Part shown: positions 23,300-36,331 of the stretch, piece after piece
Numbering within the stretch: position 1 is the first letter of the stretch
Layout: each line of letters starts with the position of its first letter
Notes under the pieces: model-generated
What the model was told of the DNA's origin: nothing
Databases searched by the model: none
What the model saw: only the letters and a program-made list of their open reading frames with translations
Made by a program: the position numbers and the translations under genes
DNA from: Sipunculus nudus
Lineage: Eukaryota; Annelida; Sipuncula; Golfingiida; Sipunculidae
DNA length: 64,000 bases
NCBI GenBank assembly: GCA_026874595.1
Contig: CM049307.1
Span: forward strand, 93,284,330-93,348,329
Reading direction: 5' to 3'

Positions 23300-26212
23300 T
23301 GCCCTTGTCTAAACCCTTGTGTGTATAGCTATAACTTATTCAGCATGGCAAATGTGCGAAAAGGCCGTTTCACAAACATGAACAAAATTTATAAAAAATG
23401 CTTAAGACGAATCTTTTATGCGTAGTCTTAAAGTAACTAAAATGTGAATTGACACGTTATATCCCCCCCCGAGTTAACAGTTGGGCTGATATTGGCAACA
23501 CCTGCCACCCCCACCCCCCATGTCTCCTTCATCTTCACGCCCATGAAATAATAGAGAAGACATAACAACTATATTTTGATATAAGATATAAACATATCGT
23601 TCAAGTATTGTTATTTGCCAGACAGAAATTTACAGACGCTTCGTAATTAAAAATTTACTAATCTTGATTTAATGATCGTTTCACGTGTTATGTAATTCTG
23701 CATTTCACACCATATATAACTGCATTATGAAAGGTATATGTGGTTATAGTGATAAGCGCCCTTGCTTTCACCGACAAACTATTTTCTCCCTGAGGGCAGG
23801 CTGATGAGCCAAAGTGCGCCAAGATTACAACGTCACACGAAGGTCCAGTCGGCCGGGCAAAGAGTACCGTAACCCACATTTTGCTATTTTTTCTCAAAAT
23901 GTCTAAAACGGTTAAGCATTTTCATATAAAACACCCAAATAAGATAATATTTTATATTTTGTTGAGGTTATTTTACACAGGAGAATTTTTCACATATAGG
24001 TATTAAATTTAATGGCAATATTTGCACAGAAAGACTTCTTCTTAATGGAGATGGCACAAAAAGTTAGCAGTCACTAATGCCCCCTAACCCCCTAAAAAAG
24101 GAAAAACAGCGTAAGAACCAAAATTGTGGAAATGCAACAAGCTTTTGCTGAGAAATGCAGTTGATTGTTTCTTAATAAAAAAAGTCAGTCAAGTTTTCAA
24201 ATGTGTCTACCACAGTTCTGGAAAAAAATGAAACATTCGATCCTCATTACATGTTGTATGGTGATATGGATATATAAGTTGGAATAATCGAGGGGGGGGG
24301 GGGGGGTAGAGGAAGTGGATTAAGGCGACATTTAGCGGTTGAAAACTTAAATGTCAAGTTTTCTGCTACCGTTATCAGTTTTAAATAAGCAAGATAACGC
24401 CACATAATACCCGAATATCAATATTGATTGATTAATTAATTATTAATTATTTGATTCATTTAATTTAATTCCACTTTCCTAGGTTTTGTGTCCATGTCAT
24501 ATATCTATGTCAAATGGAAATATTCCTGATTATTGTCTTAATTTTATCCTTCTGTTTAACACATATAGTTTTAAATGATGTGGGAAAATTGTTTTGTCGT
24601 AAAATGTGATGATGATCTGAAAATTTCATAATATGTGAATATCTTGGGTAATGGGAAAACGCAACTGTGTAATTTGACGATATGTCATGTGAAATGTTAC
24701 TTATAATATGTAATGTCGTAAATTATAATAATCTAATCAAATATAGTGGAGGGTATTTTTTTCCATATGTTGTTTAAAATCTGAAGTGATAAGGTGAGAC
24801 GTGTTATTCCAAGGAAAATTAGAAGAATGTGTCAAATGAGTTGGAAACCGCCATCTTGAAGACTGAAGAGGACAAATACAAAAACTATAGATCTTAAAGG
24901 ATCTTGCTCAAGATCCAGACACGGTAACTAATATTCTGAGAGTCATACAGCAACCAATGCTTTATAGCAGGCCGAATTTCAAATTTTGTGGCTTGTGCAT
25001 TTGTTGTGGAAGGGTTGGCCATGACCAAAAGTCAACAAAAAAATTTAAACGGAGCAGTAAGATTAAAATTTGTAATTTGGATCTGAGCTCGAATCCAGCC
25101 AATCCAGATATTGGCTTATGACCAACTCTCTTGGTAAATGTCATTATATCAATTAAGATTTGATTTTCTTTTGGGGGGGGGGGGGCAGGTCAAGCAATGT
25201 ACTTGTAAACGTCCATGGGCTTATTTGTGGAAACGAATTGTCATAGTCACATCAATGACATAGTCATCATGTAAGGTGGGTGCAATGTGAGATAAATCAC
25301 AATGTCGTCATAATAAAGACATATCTTTTCTGAATGTCTGATCGCTGTTACTGTGTCGTGTTTTGGTGTCAAACTTTATTGTGCGAGTGTTAGGAGCTGG
25401 GCGGGTTTCAGATAAGTCCCCTTCCAAACGTTACAGCTCGGCGCTCCCTATAAGACAAGCAGAGACTGCACGGTAGATAATTTTTAGTCTGTCATAACAT
25501 GCTTTTTAATCTGCAAAGTTCTTTATTAATGTAGACATTTTCCTGTTTCAATGTTTGATTGCTGTCAATATAACACAATATATTCGATAAGTTTTAATGA
25601 ATTAATGTGGCATAGAGGACAATGGGTAGATTAAATGACGGGGAGGATCTTATTGTTGGTGAAGGCGTTGGCGAGGTTTGCGCTCCACCTGTGCTTTCTC
25701 ATCAAGATTCAGCTATTTTATTATCTAGGCTACTTTTATTCTCGCATTCGTTATCTTCCATATATCTTCCAGAGGAATATTAACAACCAGTATTAAGACA
25801 AATATACACGTCCTACATTTTATAATTTATTAGTACATCTCAATCGAATTTGTGAAACAACATATAGACGTTAAGATATAGTGCATATCATTAATAAGCA
25901 TGCGCATTGTAGTGCATACATGTTTAGCGTAACAAGAAAGAAAAAAGTTATATTTATGCATGAGTAAAGTTTGGATTCCACATTTTATACAGGCAGGCAT
26001 GTTGTTACAAACAACTGGTGAAAATCACCTTGTTTTGTCATCTCTCATCTCACACCTCTGACCCACAACTTGAGTTGTATTATTAAATTACCAAGTTATT
26101 AATGAGCAAAAAAAACCTGCATGTCTTTCATTTAAAGACAGGTGTTTGTGTAAGTATAATATAATTATACTGTAAAAGTTAAGTATATTAACTATATAAT
26201 TAAGACTTTGCG

Positions 26213-26243
<31 letters not shown>

Positions 26244-26719
26244 TTACATACTTTGGGATACTTTAAACTAGCAATTATAAGTTTCAGTAATATTATTCTT
26301 GATATTATGATTCACCTAAATTTACAATACATACACATTCACAATAATAATAAGTAAAATGTCCAGGGATGGATAAACCCTATTTTTCATCTAAATTCCC
26401 GTAAAATAGAACAATACACGCTCAGGCCTAGTACCAATAAAAAGGGATATCTGTCACAGGCTGCATTGTTAGAGCTTACACCTGCATCCTAAAAACTCTA
26501 TACCATCAGAGGGGCACATCCTCTCCCATGTTCTCCCCATCTGCCCTTCACGACCTCGCTTTAGGACCCCCCCCCCCCTCCCCTCGAAATTCTCAAGTGC
26601 ACCCCTCAAGGAATGCCTGATTCAATATTGCAAAGGTAAGGATATGTTATCCACAAGCATGCAATATGTACAAGTAATTATATATCTTTTACAACATGGT
26701 ATTATGATAAACAAACAAA

Positions 26720-26720
<1 letters not shown>
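23300..26720. other. Long AT-rich stretch without a recognisable gene
   Basis: Contents are poly(G) runs near 24292-24306 and 25174-25185, a short TA array at 26217-26240, and a poly(C)-rich tract at 26568-26582. Frames up to about 70 codons show no domain. I cannot exclude small exons of an unrecognised gene. Confidence 0.5.

Positions 26721-26781
<61 letters not shown>
26721..26781. repeat. (TA)n microsatellite
   Basis: About thirty uninterrupted TA units. Confidence 0.97.
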
Positions 26782-26783
<2 letters not shown>

Positions 26784-26965
26784 TACAAATAGTACAAGTA
26801 CATGCAACAGAGATTAACACCATGCACAATTTAATATTGTAAAGTATAATAATAACATGGCATCTATAAAACAATATTTGTGCGACTTAAGATACCTTCT
26901 GCTAAATTCCATTCAGAGGGGAAATTAGTACTACGTCCCTTATCAATTAATCAAGCTGATATTGG

Positions 26966-26975
26966 TTTATTTATT
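26966..26975 (-). promoter_or_regulatory. Candidate poly(A) signal for the CTLD gene
   Basis: On the minus strand AATAAATAAA (two overlapping AATAAA hexamers) lies about 160 bases downstream of the CTLD exon 2 stop codon. In such AT-rich DNA the hexamer is common by chance, so support comes only from position. Confidence 0.4.
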
Positions 26976-27135
26976 TCGCCTCAGTTTCAAATATATATAT
27001 ATTATTTAAAAAAAGTTTTTATTCTTGTACGGGTTTACCACAAAAGGGGATACTTTTGTGTACAAATTAAAAAAAAAATGAAGGGAGAATAGAGAAACAA
27101 CAAGTATCAACATAATCCCGGGAAATATTTGATTA

Positions 27136-27331
27136 TTAGGAAAGTGGGTAGTAGGTCCATTTACAGTCACCATCCTCCCAGAAGCTGGAGGTTCTAATCC
27201 AGTATATATACAAACAGTATTGCCTCCTGTCACGTAGGATTCATCTGGCAAGTTGCGGTTCACCGGGGCTTCGGTTGATTTCCACCTCCATTCCCCTTCT
27301 ACATCTTCGTCGGTACCGGAACTCCAACCCC
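27136..27331 (-). pseudogene. C-type lectin domain, second exon, frameshifted
   Basis: The exon begins after the acceptor ATATGTTTAG, and phase 1 gives GWSSGTDEDVEGEWRW, the EGxWxW core of a CTLD. It continues through NTVCIYTGLE with the third-position Cys. The frame then slips by one base (near 27190-27185), and the neighbouring frame supplies SFWEDGDCKWTYYPLS and a TAA. WEDGDC corresponds to the conserved W.D..C motif. The last cysteine expected after YPL is Ser (TCC). Known CTLDs use these Cys for the two core disulfides, so the fold would be impaired. No EPN or QPD sugar-specificity triplet is evident; APVN is in that position. It is either a young pseudogene or an assembly indel. Confidence 0.7.
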
Positions 27332-29239
27332 CTAAACATATCAATAGATCGCTTGTATTGAGATTTAACCCAGCATAACGTTATATTAAGAAACTGAAAA
27401 AGTATAAATTTAATATAAGCATTTTAGTTGAAGGATTAGAGGTTTCTCACCATTGGTCAATGAGAAGTGGGTGTGATTTTATCATGAACTTTATGTGTGT
27501 GTGGGGGGGGGGGGGAGACAAATTAATTATCTTGCAGTACCTAACCTCCAGCATATCAACAACAATCTTATTTGTTAGATAAGTTTATTAATCATGGTTT
27601 ATTAATAATAATTATCAAAATTAAATATAAATTAATATTATTCAGTAATAGAAATGGCAACAATAATGGTATGCAATCAAATATTAGAAACACATGTGTA
27701 ATGCATAACGTGAATATTATATTAGGTTAAACTGGGGAGAGTAGTGTATTTCTTTGTTTTTGAATATGAAATCTCGTACTGAATGTAGAAACCAGGTAAC
27801 GGACAGTGACATCAGCAACTTAAAAGAGAAGTCAGTTTAAAATAACATCACTTGAAACGGACACGGGATCCTCTGATTTCCGCATGCCGGGATGTTGTTC
27901 ATTTCACAGCGGCATGACCAGAGACAAGTTGTGGCTTTCTTTTGTGATCAGCTGTGTTTGTGTTATATCTTACTAAAGCAAGCATGAACTTGACTACAAG
28001 ATTTAAAGTCCTTGAGTAAAGAAAGAAGAAATATTTAAACTAAATCAATATGGCAGCATATCTTTGATGGTTGGCTGGTTGAATATCCCGGGGGATGGGG
28101 CCACCTATATGATACTCAGTGTTTTATTTATACTCTGAATTTCAGTCTTCAACTTTTGCAGAAGGGATTAGATATTTAGCCGGCTTATGGGGAGCCTGAT
28201 TCCACCCATCACCTGTAAATATATCCCCACATGATTTCAACAACAATCAATGACACCATGAAGGCCTTAATCCCTCGTCTAAAATTGATTGATCAATATT
28301 ACGTATGATTTCAATAGAACATTTTCTGCGTAAGGTCATATTGGCATTTTAAGGATGAAAGTAAACACCTGGTTAAAATTAAAACAGACCTGAAGAACAT
28401 GTCGTAAAAAAAAAAAATAAATAAATTTTGACCGATAGAACAAGATTGACAATAATGATTTGTGAGCCAAACAAAGTAAATAAATTCAGGAAGATATAAT
28501 TAGTAAAACAGATATAGTTTCCCTGATTTTTCTTATTTCTCAGCTTACATCAAAATTTAGAGAAAATATGTAACCTGAAGTTTAACAGTTCACTAAAAAA
28601 CATACCGAAATATTGCTAAATTTGAATAGAAATCTACTGATCCTTTCATGCTGCATTTATTATGGGTGCAGCAAAACTAGTTAGGTCGCTTTACTACTAT
28701 ACTACTAGATCTTGTTGCTAGCATTAGTTATACTATTATTTTTCTTTATGATTATATTATTCTGCCATTATTATTATTAATATTTTTTATTGGTAGCAGC
28801 AGTTTTGTCATATTATTGTTATTGTTATTATTTTTATTACTTTTATCAATTATTATTTATATTTTTTAATTTGTTATGAATTGTTTTTGAGATTACACTT
28901 TCAGGAGAAGGTACTAACACGTGAACATTCACCAGTGTAAATCCCATGTGTCTGTCAGCGTATATGCGTTTGAACGTCCGCGGGGATCACAAAATAAAAC
29001 GGGACGAACCAAGCAGTGAAAATGGTATGCGAAACACGCATACCACAACGCGGACGGACGCTGAGCTGTGCCGCTTATAAGTACACATCCCATGTATCAA
29101 AATGTTATTAAAATAACCATATAAAAATATATATATCATTATTGGAATAACCATTCATTATATTAAATATTTTGTATTATAATATTTTCGAGACATTATC
29201 AAATCCGCAAGAGTGAGCATCAATTTCTCAAAAGACGGC

Positions 29240-29296
<57 letters not shown>

Positions 29297-30511
29297 CTTC
29301 TGCACTGGGCTAAATCGGCCTAATTTAAATCGTAGGTTTAATTATCGTATATTATTATGCAGAAAATACAACATTGACTAATTACGAATAATACATTTGG
29401 AAATAACAAAATCAGAAACATTTTCCATAGAAGCGACATATATAGGTCCACCTCAGATTAATACGAAATTTCCATGACAGTTCAGTAAACTGGAGTGGAC
29501 AGCAGAGTTAATACTGTGTACGACTGTTCTTGTTAATATTTGTACTGGGTGTTGCATACAAATTATTTTGTAGAGCTCAATTATGTTGCAAATGAAGCGC
29601 AAATTGCACATAGAGTCCACACAAGTGTGTCAGTGCTATGGCCTAATGATACCGCTTGTGAAAAACTGTGTTTCCACATGAAATAAGCTCATAATTCAAA
29701 AGAAGCAAGCTGTCTGGTATATTTAATTAATATGTTAATATTATTTCACTAATTATTTTGCCACATAACCACTGCACATAGTTTGGTATTTATATTATGT
29801 AATATACAGAGCTACCGCAACAAAATGGCTAACATTACATGATCCGATGAAGAAAAAATCGCACTGCCCACTGGAAAAATATAGATCCTGATACGTGTAA
29901 TCGTAAATCTTTGTGCAGGGATTTCCATGTATTCGGCCGGACATGGATACAGATTAGAAGACGGTAACAATCATCATGTATGTTTTCTCTTATCTACGAC
30001 TATATGGTGGAAGCAGTAGAACTGAGCCTCTCTCAAAAAGAAAATCTGTTCCGCCGCCTGTGTATATGATTGTTTTATTATAAAACTTTTTTTGTATAAA
30101 ATAATAAATATAACAAAATTTCAGGACATCATTATTCTTATAGCCTGTAGCTACGACTCATTTAATTTTTTTTCTTTCTAAACATATATTACATTTTGTG
30201 CTCTCAAACCTGAATAATTATATCATCCAACTAATTCATTACAGATGTATAAGATACATAGTTCGTGATTCTATATAAATATTATGCTCGGCGTTTAATT
30301 TTTTTTTTTGGTAAAATTTACCAAATGTGATTATATTTTTACGGGTGCAAGTATAATCGGGAACACAGGTTAACATGGCTATCATGCACACTCACTGCAA
30401 TCAATGACATTTCCACAAAAGCAACAGAAAAAGTTCAGAAATATTACAAGTGTGCCGCTCATAGATCTCTGCAATATCCTTATCAGTATGGTTAACTGTT
30501 GTTTTACTCAC
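27332..30511 (-). other. Inferred intron between the two CTLD exons
   Basis: It starts at GTGAGTAA (30511 downward) and ends at TTTAG. Both borders are phase 1. Inside are a (GA)n run (29243-29295), a poly(G) run (27503-27514) and a short perfect hairpin GGTATGCG/CGCATACC (29023-29043). No other exon was recognised. Confidence 0.5.
29243..29295. repeat. (GA)n microsatellite
   Basis: About twenty-six GA units. Confidence 0.97.
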
Positions 30512-30720
30512 TTTTATCCACAAAGTTGTTATTACTGACGACCCTCGCTAGGTGTTTAAGTTCATCTAAGGTTTCTGTAGCCACAAGTTCAGCACCCAGA
30601 CCCGCGCAGTAAGCACGAGTATCCTCGAGTATGACCTGGCCTTGTCAAGCACGAACTTGTAACATGATGCATTCCCGCTGGTGTGGAAAATGTGTCCGAA
30701 TTCATCAGGACAAGTTTCGT
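30512..30720 (-). pseudogene. C-type lectin domain, first exon, frameshifted
   Basis: A clean acceptor, TTGTTCACAG, precedes phase-1 sequence reading ETCPDEFGHIFHTSG and NASCYKFVLDKARSYS: the CTLD N-terminal Cys pair and the first long-helix Cys region. One base is then missing within TACTCGAGGATACTCG (about 30635-30620). The frame continues as TRAYCAGLGAELVATE and LDELKHLARVVSNNNF, the classic C..LGA.L...... stretch. The donor AAAA|GTGAGTAA leaves phase 1. The 209-nt length is one short of a phase 1-1 exon, as a single-base deletion would give. Apart from this slip the exon looks well preserved. Confidence 0.8.
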
Positions 30721-31351
30721 CTGTGAACAATCATTTAATAGACAGATAATTAGAGGTGCGGACTGGAGGTCCAGTCCATTAGGTGGACCTGTCCAAGCGG
30801 TCAGGTACATTTATTAAAACAAAATTAAAAATCAATAAACACTGGAGTTACTATTCTGGTTTTTTTCTTCATCATTTTCGTTGCATATATTTGTTCACAT
30901 ATTAAATCAAACCGATTATCACTTACATAGAAAAACCGTCAAATAATATAATATTATAATCCATACGGAAATATCAAGACCTGGATTTGATTTTTAAATG
31001 AAAATTTCAGAGTCAACATTTTTGTAAATAATTTGACATAAAAAAAATTTACTGGGTAGGGATTGCTCCGCTTGAAATAAGCTGAATTGTGATACAGTGG
31101 TTTAGTGTGATTTGAAAACTCAATCTTATGTTAATAAATTAATATATACAGCAAATACAGGCCCATCTATTAAATGTATTATCTGTATATAACTTGTTCT
31201 ATTTACATTTTGATACACAATATTGTATACAGATTGGAAGCATCACAGCAGGGGATAAGGATTCTCATGCTGAACCAATGTGACTTTAATGATCAGCTAA
31301 AGAAAAATGACTCTCAATCAGAGGAAGAAATAAAATAATACTCGTATACAC

Positions 31352-31396
<45 letters not shown>

Positions 31397-34300
31397 ATCA
31401 TACTACTGCAGCTGCAAATACATTAAACACGCTAAACAGTTTCTTTTATTATCATTTTCTTCATAATTGCTCAGTCCCACAGTGAGTGTCGTATGTTTAT
31501 TGGTTTGGCCGAGTATATTTCGCAGTTCTGTATATATATATATATCTGTCTGTATGGCTGTTCCTATCGTAAGCTTTGATTTGGCAAGCTTATTGCTCCT
31601 TTAGATTTGTCTCCTATACTCCTATAGGTGTGTCTGTCAATATGAATGTTCGCATTGGAAACTTTGACTGGAAAAGCTTGTTACCAGGCACATACATTCG
31701 TGTTAACATAGGCTGACCAGTCTGTCTACAAACGCAAGGCCTGAGCCGGGATTTATAGAGGCCGGGGAGGGGGGGGGGGGGGAGGGCTAGGATGCAGATG
31801 CATATCTGCTAGCCAACGAATGGACCCATGCATATATATATATTTAACTGTATACGAATAAGCCAAAAAATCGGCATCCTCATTACATTTTTAGCTCAAA
31901 ACAAGAGGAAAAGTTCACTTAATTTAAGAAAAATAATTATCCTATGTATGCAATTCCTGCATATATGAGCATAATTAAAGCGCTTTCTACGCTCTCAAAA
32001 CCAATGTCAGGAAGCGGGATATTGCATGACACTGTAATTTGACAGTTTGAACTATTTTTGACGTCTGCGGTTTGGGCGTTATTTCGGTGGCATTTTAACT
32101 AGACTTGACACGTTACTGCATTGATATATGAATAATCCCTGTGCTAAACGACTCTGATATGCAGTGATTGAGAATATGATTAATTTCACATCGAGCTGTG
32201 TGTTTATCAGCCCTGAAGATTGCATTGAAGCCGAAAAAAGGAGCTCTATTTTTAGATTAATCATGATCTAACACGCAGTTGTGACTAAATCAGATAAATT
32301 AGATGTCACCAGTTAAATAAATTTACATTTAGGATAATTCATTTAAGGAAAGGGTTATTTTATGGAAAATATGTTGGTAATGAACGTGTATTATACATCA
32401 CATTGTGACTTCCTCCGAAGACCATACAATTTGTAAATTCAATTAATGTAATTCTGCAAAATGAAAATGAAATATACCTTGTTCAATGGTAATACAGTAA
32501 TAAAATGCGGTCATGTCTAGCTTGTGTCTCATATTTTTGAGGCAACATGCTGTAATTTACTGCCATTGTGTAAGCCCTGCTCGGAAGGCAGAACTTGTCA
32601 AAGAGAATTTTCGAAGTTATCAAAAGAAAAAAATTACTTGTTTATTTTCATTTGAGTATTATTGGATGGTTTTGTCTGCATCCTGCTCAATTTTGGTAAC
32701 ACCCTTGTATACATTGTAAATTTGTGAAGCAAAAATATTCAGTTGACCAGTTGGAAAAGTTTTAATGAAGTATCACTGTGGATATGAATGCCCTTACTGT
32801 CGTTCAAATGGAAAACAAATACCACATAATCATTAACTTTTGCTTATGTGAACATTCAATTTGAGGTGATTACTAACAAAACGATTTAAAGAAAAGAAAA
32901 TCTGATTAATTACCCTTTATTTATGTCGAGGGCAAAATTATTAATTCGAATGACCACGAAATCAAGCTTAACATCACTTTTATAAATCACAACAAAATTT
33001 TACGCAAGCAAAACGCTTAAAACCGTCTCAGATTCAGAATATTATAACATACACCCTTGCTCTCAGTCGCCACTGGCAGGTGATACATTGTAACATGCAT
33101 CTCGAAGTCAATTAAACATTCTCACAGGCGCGGCATATTAAAATCGTTTGGTACAGCGATTGTTCAAATATCAATGCAGTAAAGTTACCAAGACTTGTTA
33201 ATATGCCGCAGAAAGAACTTTCATGGGTGCTTTTGTCACTTTAAAGTTCCATGCAATACTCCGCGTCCTGACGTTGTTTTACTTGTGTAGAAACCGCATT
33301 TAATGTGCTTAGTTTTGTCAAGAAACCATTCAGAAAGTCCCATTTGAACTTATTCTAAGGCACTGCATAAAAGGATAAGCATTTTTTAGTAAACTTAACA
33401 CCTTCTAACTTGTGTAAATCACGATGTTTTGAAAGGGCAGACCAACACGTGAAACATCCTGACACTTGGCTCTGTTGTTGTTTCACGCGGGGATACCGTT
33501 TACTAATGAAATATGAAAAGAAACTGGATGGGATTTACAGCTGTGTCACATGAAATGTATTATATGCTAGTGGATGCTAGAACTACATCTTTGAATTAAA
33601 AGTTATAAAATCAAGATCGCTGTTATTTCATTTTATAAATTTTGCTCCGAACCATTAATCTTAGCATGAACAAAGGACCCTGTTATACGTGTATGCATTT
33701 AATACAGCTTAGAATTACAAGAAGAGTTTACCTTTGTATCACCTCAAACTAAAAATCTAAAAAAAACTAGACCTATCAAAGTACGTGTCAGAGACCCCTA
33801 AAAAAAACTGTTTTTTTTAAAGAAATTTTACCCTAAAATAGGTAAACATGGTACCGATTGAAGCTTTGTGGCCATAGGAATTTGCCCCTGGATCCTATAT
33901 TTAAATTATGTTATACAAAAATGTGAGAATGCTTCAAGAATTTTAGATTTGGCACCAAAATTATATTACATGTAATATTTTTCGGGAACCGGTTTCATGA
34001 TATTATGGTGATACATAATGCATGCTAAAAATTGCGACCTGTGTAGATATTCTTTGTGCGCAATCTTAAACATTCTCTTTTTACGGAAAATGGCGAAGAT
34101 TTGGCGAGGCTTGCAATTATGACGTCCTGGGTATCAAATGCCACTGGATGAAAATAAAGACACCTCATTTTCTCAAGAAATGCGTTTAAACTGATATAAA
34201 TAGTCGTCAATATTGTCGGATTTCTTAATGATACCATTGTGACTTCAGGATGAGGCAGTGTTGTCTCAAAAACAATACTCTCAGAACGACGAAAAAAATG

Positions 34301-36238
34301 AGTGAAGGTTGACGTTATCACATTCATTTGCTTTACAAAGATATGATCAGATAATAAAACTTTCCGGCAGGTAAAAAAACAGTTTTCAGGGTCACGCTCC
34401 GATGTGTAATCTACTTTGTAGAAGATAAAAGGAAAATGAAATGAGTTGCGGTTTTCCTTTCTAGTATGAAATGTATAAGCAGTCCCGTAAAATATCGCAT
34501 GCTTTCAGTCGATTTGAAACTGTGCGAGAATTGGATACTGCCATATTAAACTAATTAAATGCTAGCAGATTCGTTGACGCACAAACAGATTTATGCTTTA
34601 ACTTCCTGCACTAAACCTATGTTTTTTTAGAAACAAATTTTTAGAAATTTAAATATATTTTTTTTTTCTCTAAATGCCGCGAGAGGACAATAGCACCGCC
34701 CACAAGTTCGGACTGTGATATCACGTAATTTTTTGCACGCGCATCGAGTTCAATACCTTGTGCTTTTGAAGCAAGCTACACTGACAAAGATAGATTCTTC
34801 GTCTTTGATCCGATCTAACTGGTTTAAGTGCAGGCAGCGTACTTTGTTTTATTACTCTGAATGTTAAGTAACATGTTTGATGATGTAATAGACTAGATTT
34901 AACAAGACAATGTGGGATGTGCAGCATGAGAAGCTGTCATTTCGGAACAGATTCAAAATGGCGATGGGTCAGTAGGGACTTCACAAGCGTCGTTTCATTT
35001 GACAGGGGAATCATTTTCTTTTATTTTCAGTGGATATTTCCCAAACGCAATTTTCCAAATACGAGTAGACTCAATGTGAACGATTATTATTGTAAATTAA
35101 TATTTGTTGAATATTTGGCGAGTTGGACAAAAGAATATATTTTTTTTAACTTTGGACCTTCCTACACCCGCTGCCCATTTTACGGCGGATAAAGACCTGA
35201 ATACAGGGTAAAATAAATACCGTACCGGCGATTTTTTGTTTATTTTCAGAAATGATTTCCAAAAGATTTCTTTACATGTCATAAAGATGTACAAAGTGTT
35301 TTTTAATAAATTTTAGGGATCTAAAAGATGCTGCAAATCCCACATTGTATTGGCAAAGCTAGTCCACCACACATGGTATTTAATATTCAGAGAAATTAAT
35401 AATGCCTGCACGTAGTAATATCGAATCTAAGACGGGGAATTTTTCTTCGTCCACTATCATTGAAGCTTGCTTCAAAAAAATTTGATTCCATTAAAATGTT
35501 TCCGAAATTATTCCAAAAGGGTTTTGAGATCCCATGAAGGTGAAGACCTTACTAAAACATGTAAACGGGTTTAGGAAAACCCTTTAAAGGTTTAATAGAT
35601 TAAATGTTTAATAAAACTCGAAGGATTTTTTAAACCTTTTTTCAACCATGTTTGAAAATCTTTATTTTAAATATTGTATATACTTAATGTTTAAGCTTTT
35701 TTTCCCGTTGTTCAAATAGATAGACGGTCACAGACCATCAGGTATAACCCTGAATAACGCATGGACAATTTTGTACTTTTCAGTATTTTAATAGAATCAA
35801 GTTTTAAATAGACTTGACTAAAGGTTCAAAAGATGAAATGGAGGACAAACAAACAGACAAAAAAAAACATGGCATGGGTTAGATGAATCATCTAGATTAG
35901 ACAGAGAGACGAATAAATAAGCTGGCGTTAAGCCATCAAGACAAAATATAATCCTTTCGGATAAACCTCGCATGATGGCAAACAAAGCGAGATTTCACAG
36001 GGCATCTACGATTTATGACATGGAGTCCATCAGCTTCAAGTTCCAATAAATATCTGCAGATGCAGGAGTGTTTGAATTATGTACTTTCATTTCTACAGAG
36101 TATTTTGAGCTGAATGATTGCCCGATTTTTCACCTGTGTACTGTTATATTATTATCACTTGAGTACATATCAATTTAGGCTGTTCCCTATCACCTATTTG
36201 CGTACTACAACGTGATCAAAATAGTTCTACTACGGTAC
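30721..36238 (-). other. Inferred intron between linker and CTLD exon 1
   Basis: Contents are a TA array (31352-31385), one copy of a dispersed repeat with an internal poly(G) run (31466-31920), and a 1.6-kb stretch (about 33740-35340) with several 65-100-codon frames on both strands that match nothing I recognise. No splice-bounded coding exon was identified. Confidence 0.45.
31466..31920 (+). repeat. Dispersed repeat, copy 1 (with poly(G))
   Basis: Shares ATTGCTCAGTCCCACAGTG, CTGTCTGTATGGCTGTTCCT, TCTCCTATACTCCTATAGG, GACCAGTCTGTCT and a poly(G) run followed by GCATATCTGCTAGCCAACG with the copy at 38303-38735. Both copies are in the same orientation and about 80-90% identical by eye. Confidence 0.85.
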
Positions 36239-36331
36239 CAGTAGGCGTGGCTTCTGTTGTTTGACTGGTTACAGGGGGTACAGCTGGCTTAGATGTGGTG
36301 GCTGACTTCAGATCAGTGGTATCAGCTGGCT
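36239..36331 (-). CDS. Thr/Pro-rich linker exon of a secreted protein
   Basis: The acceptor ACATTTCAG is followed by 93 bases in phase 1: PADTTDLKSATTSK, PAVPPVTSQ and TTEATPT, then the donor ACTG|GTACCG. The exon is symmetric (1-1), as expected for a module added between domains. Nine of its thirty residues are Thr and six are Pro, which suggests an O-glycosylated mucin-like spacer. Joined to CTLD exon 1, the phase fits exactly and places the linker just before the first CTLD cysteines. The donor is not a strong consensus. If it were not used, the frame would run on eight codons to a TGA at about 36216. Confidence 0.55.

Noticed and set aside
34025-34327. 100-codon minus-strand frame in the inferred intron
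   Set aside because: No recognisable domain, no splice borders that fit, and other frames of similar length are close by.
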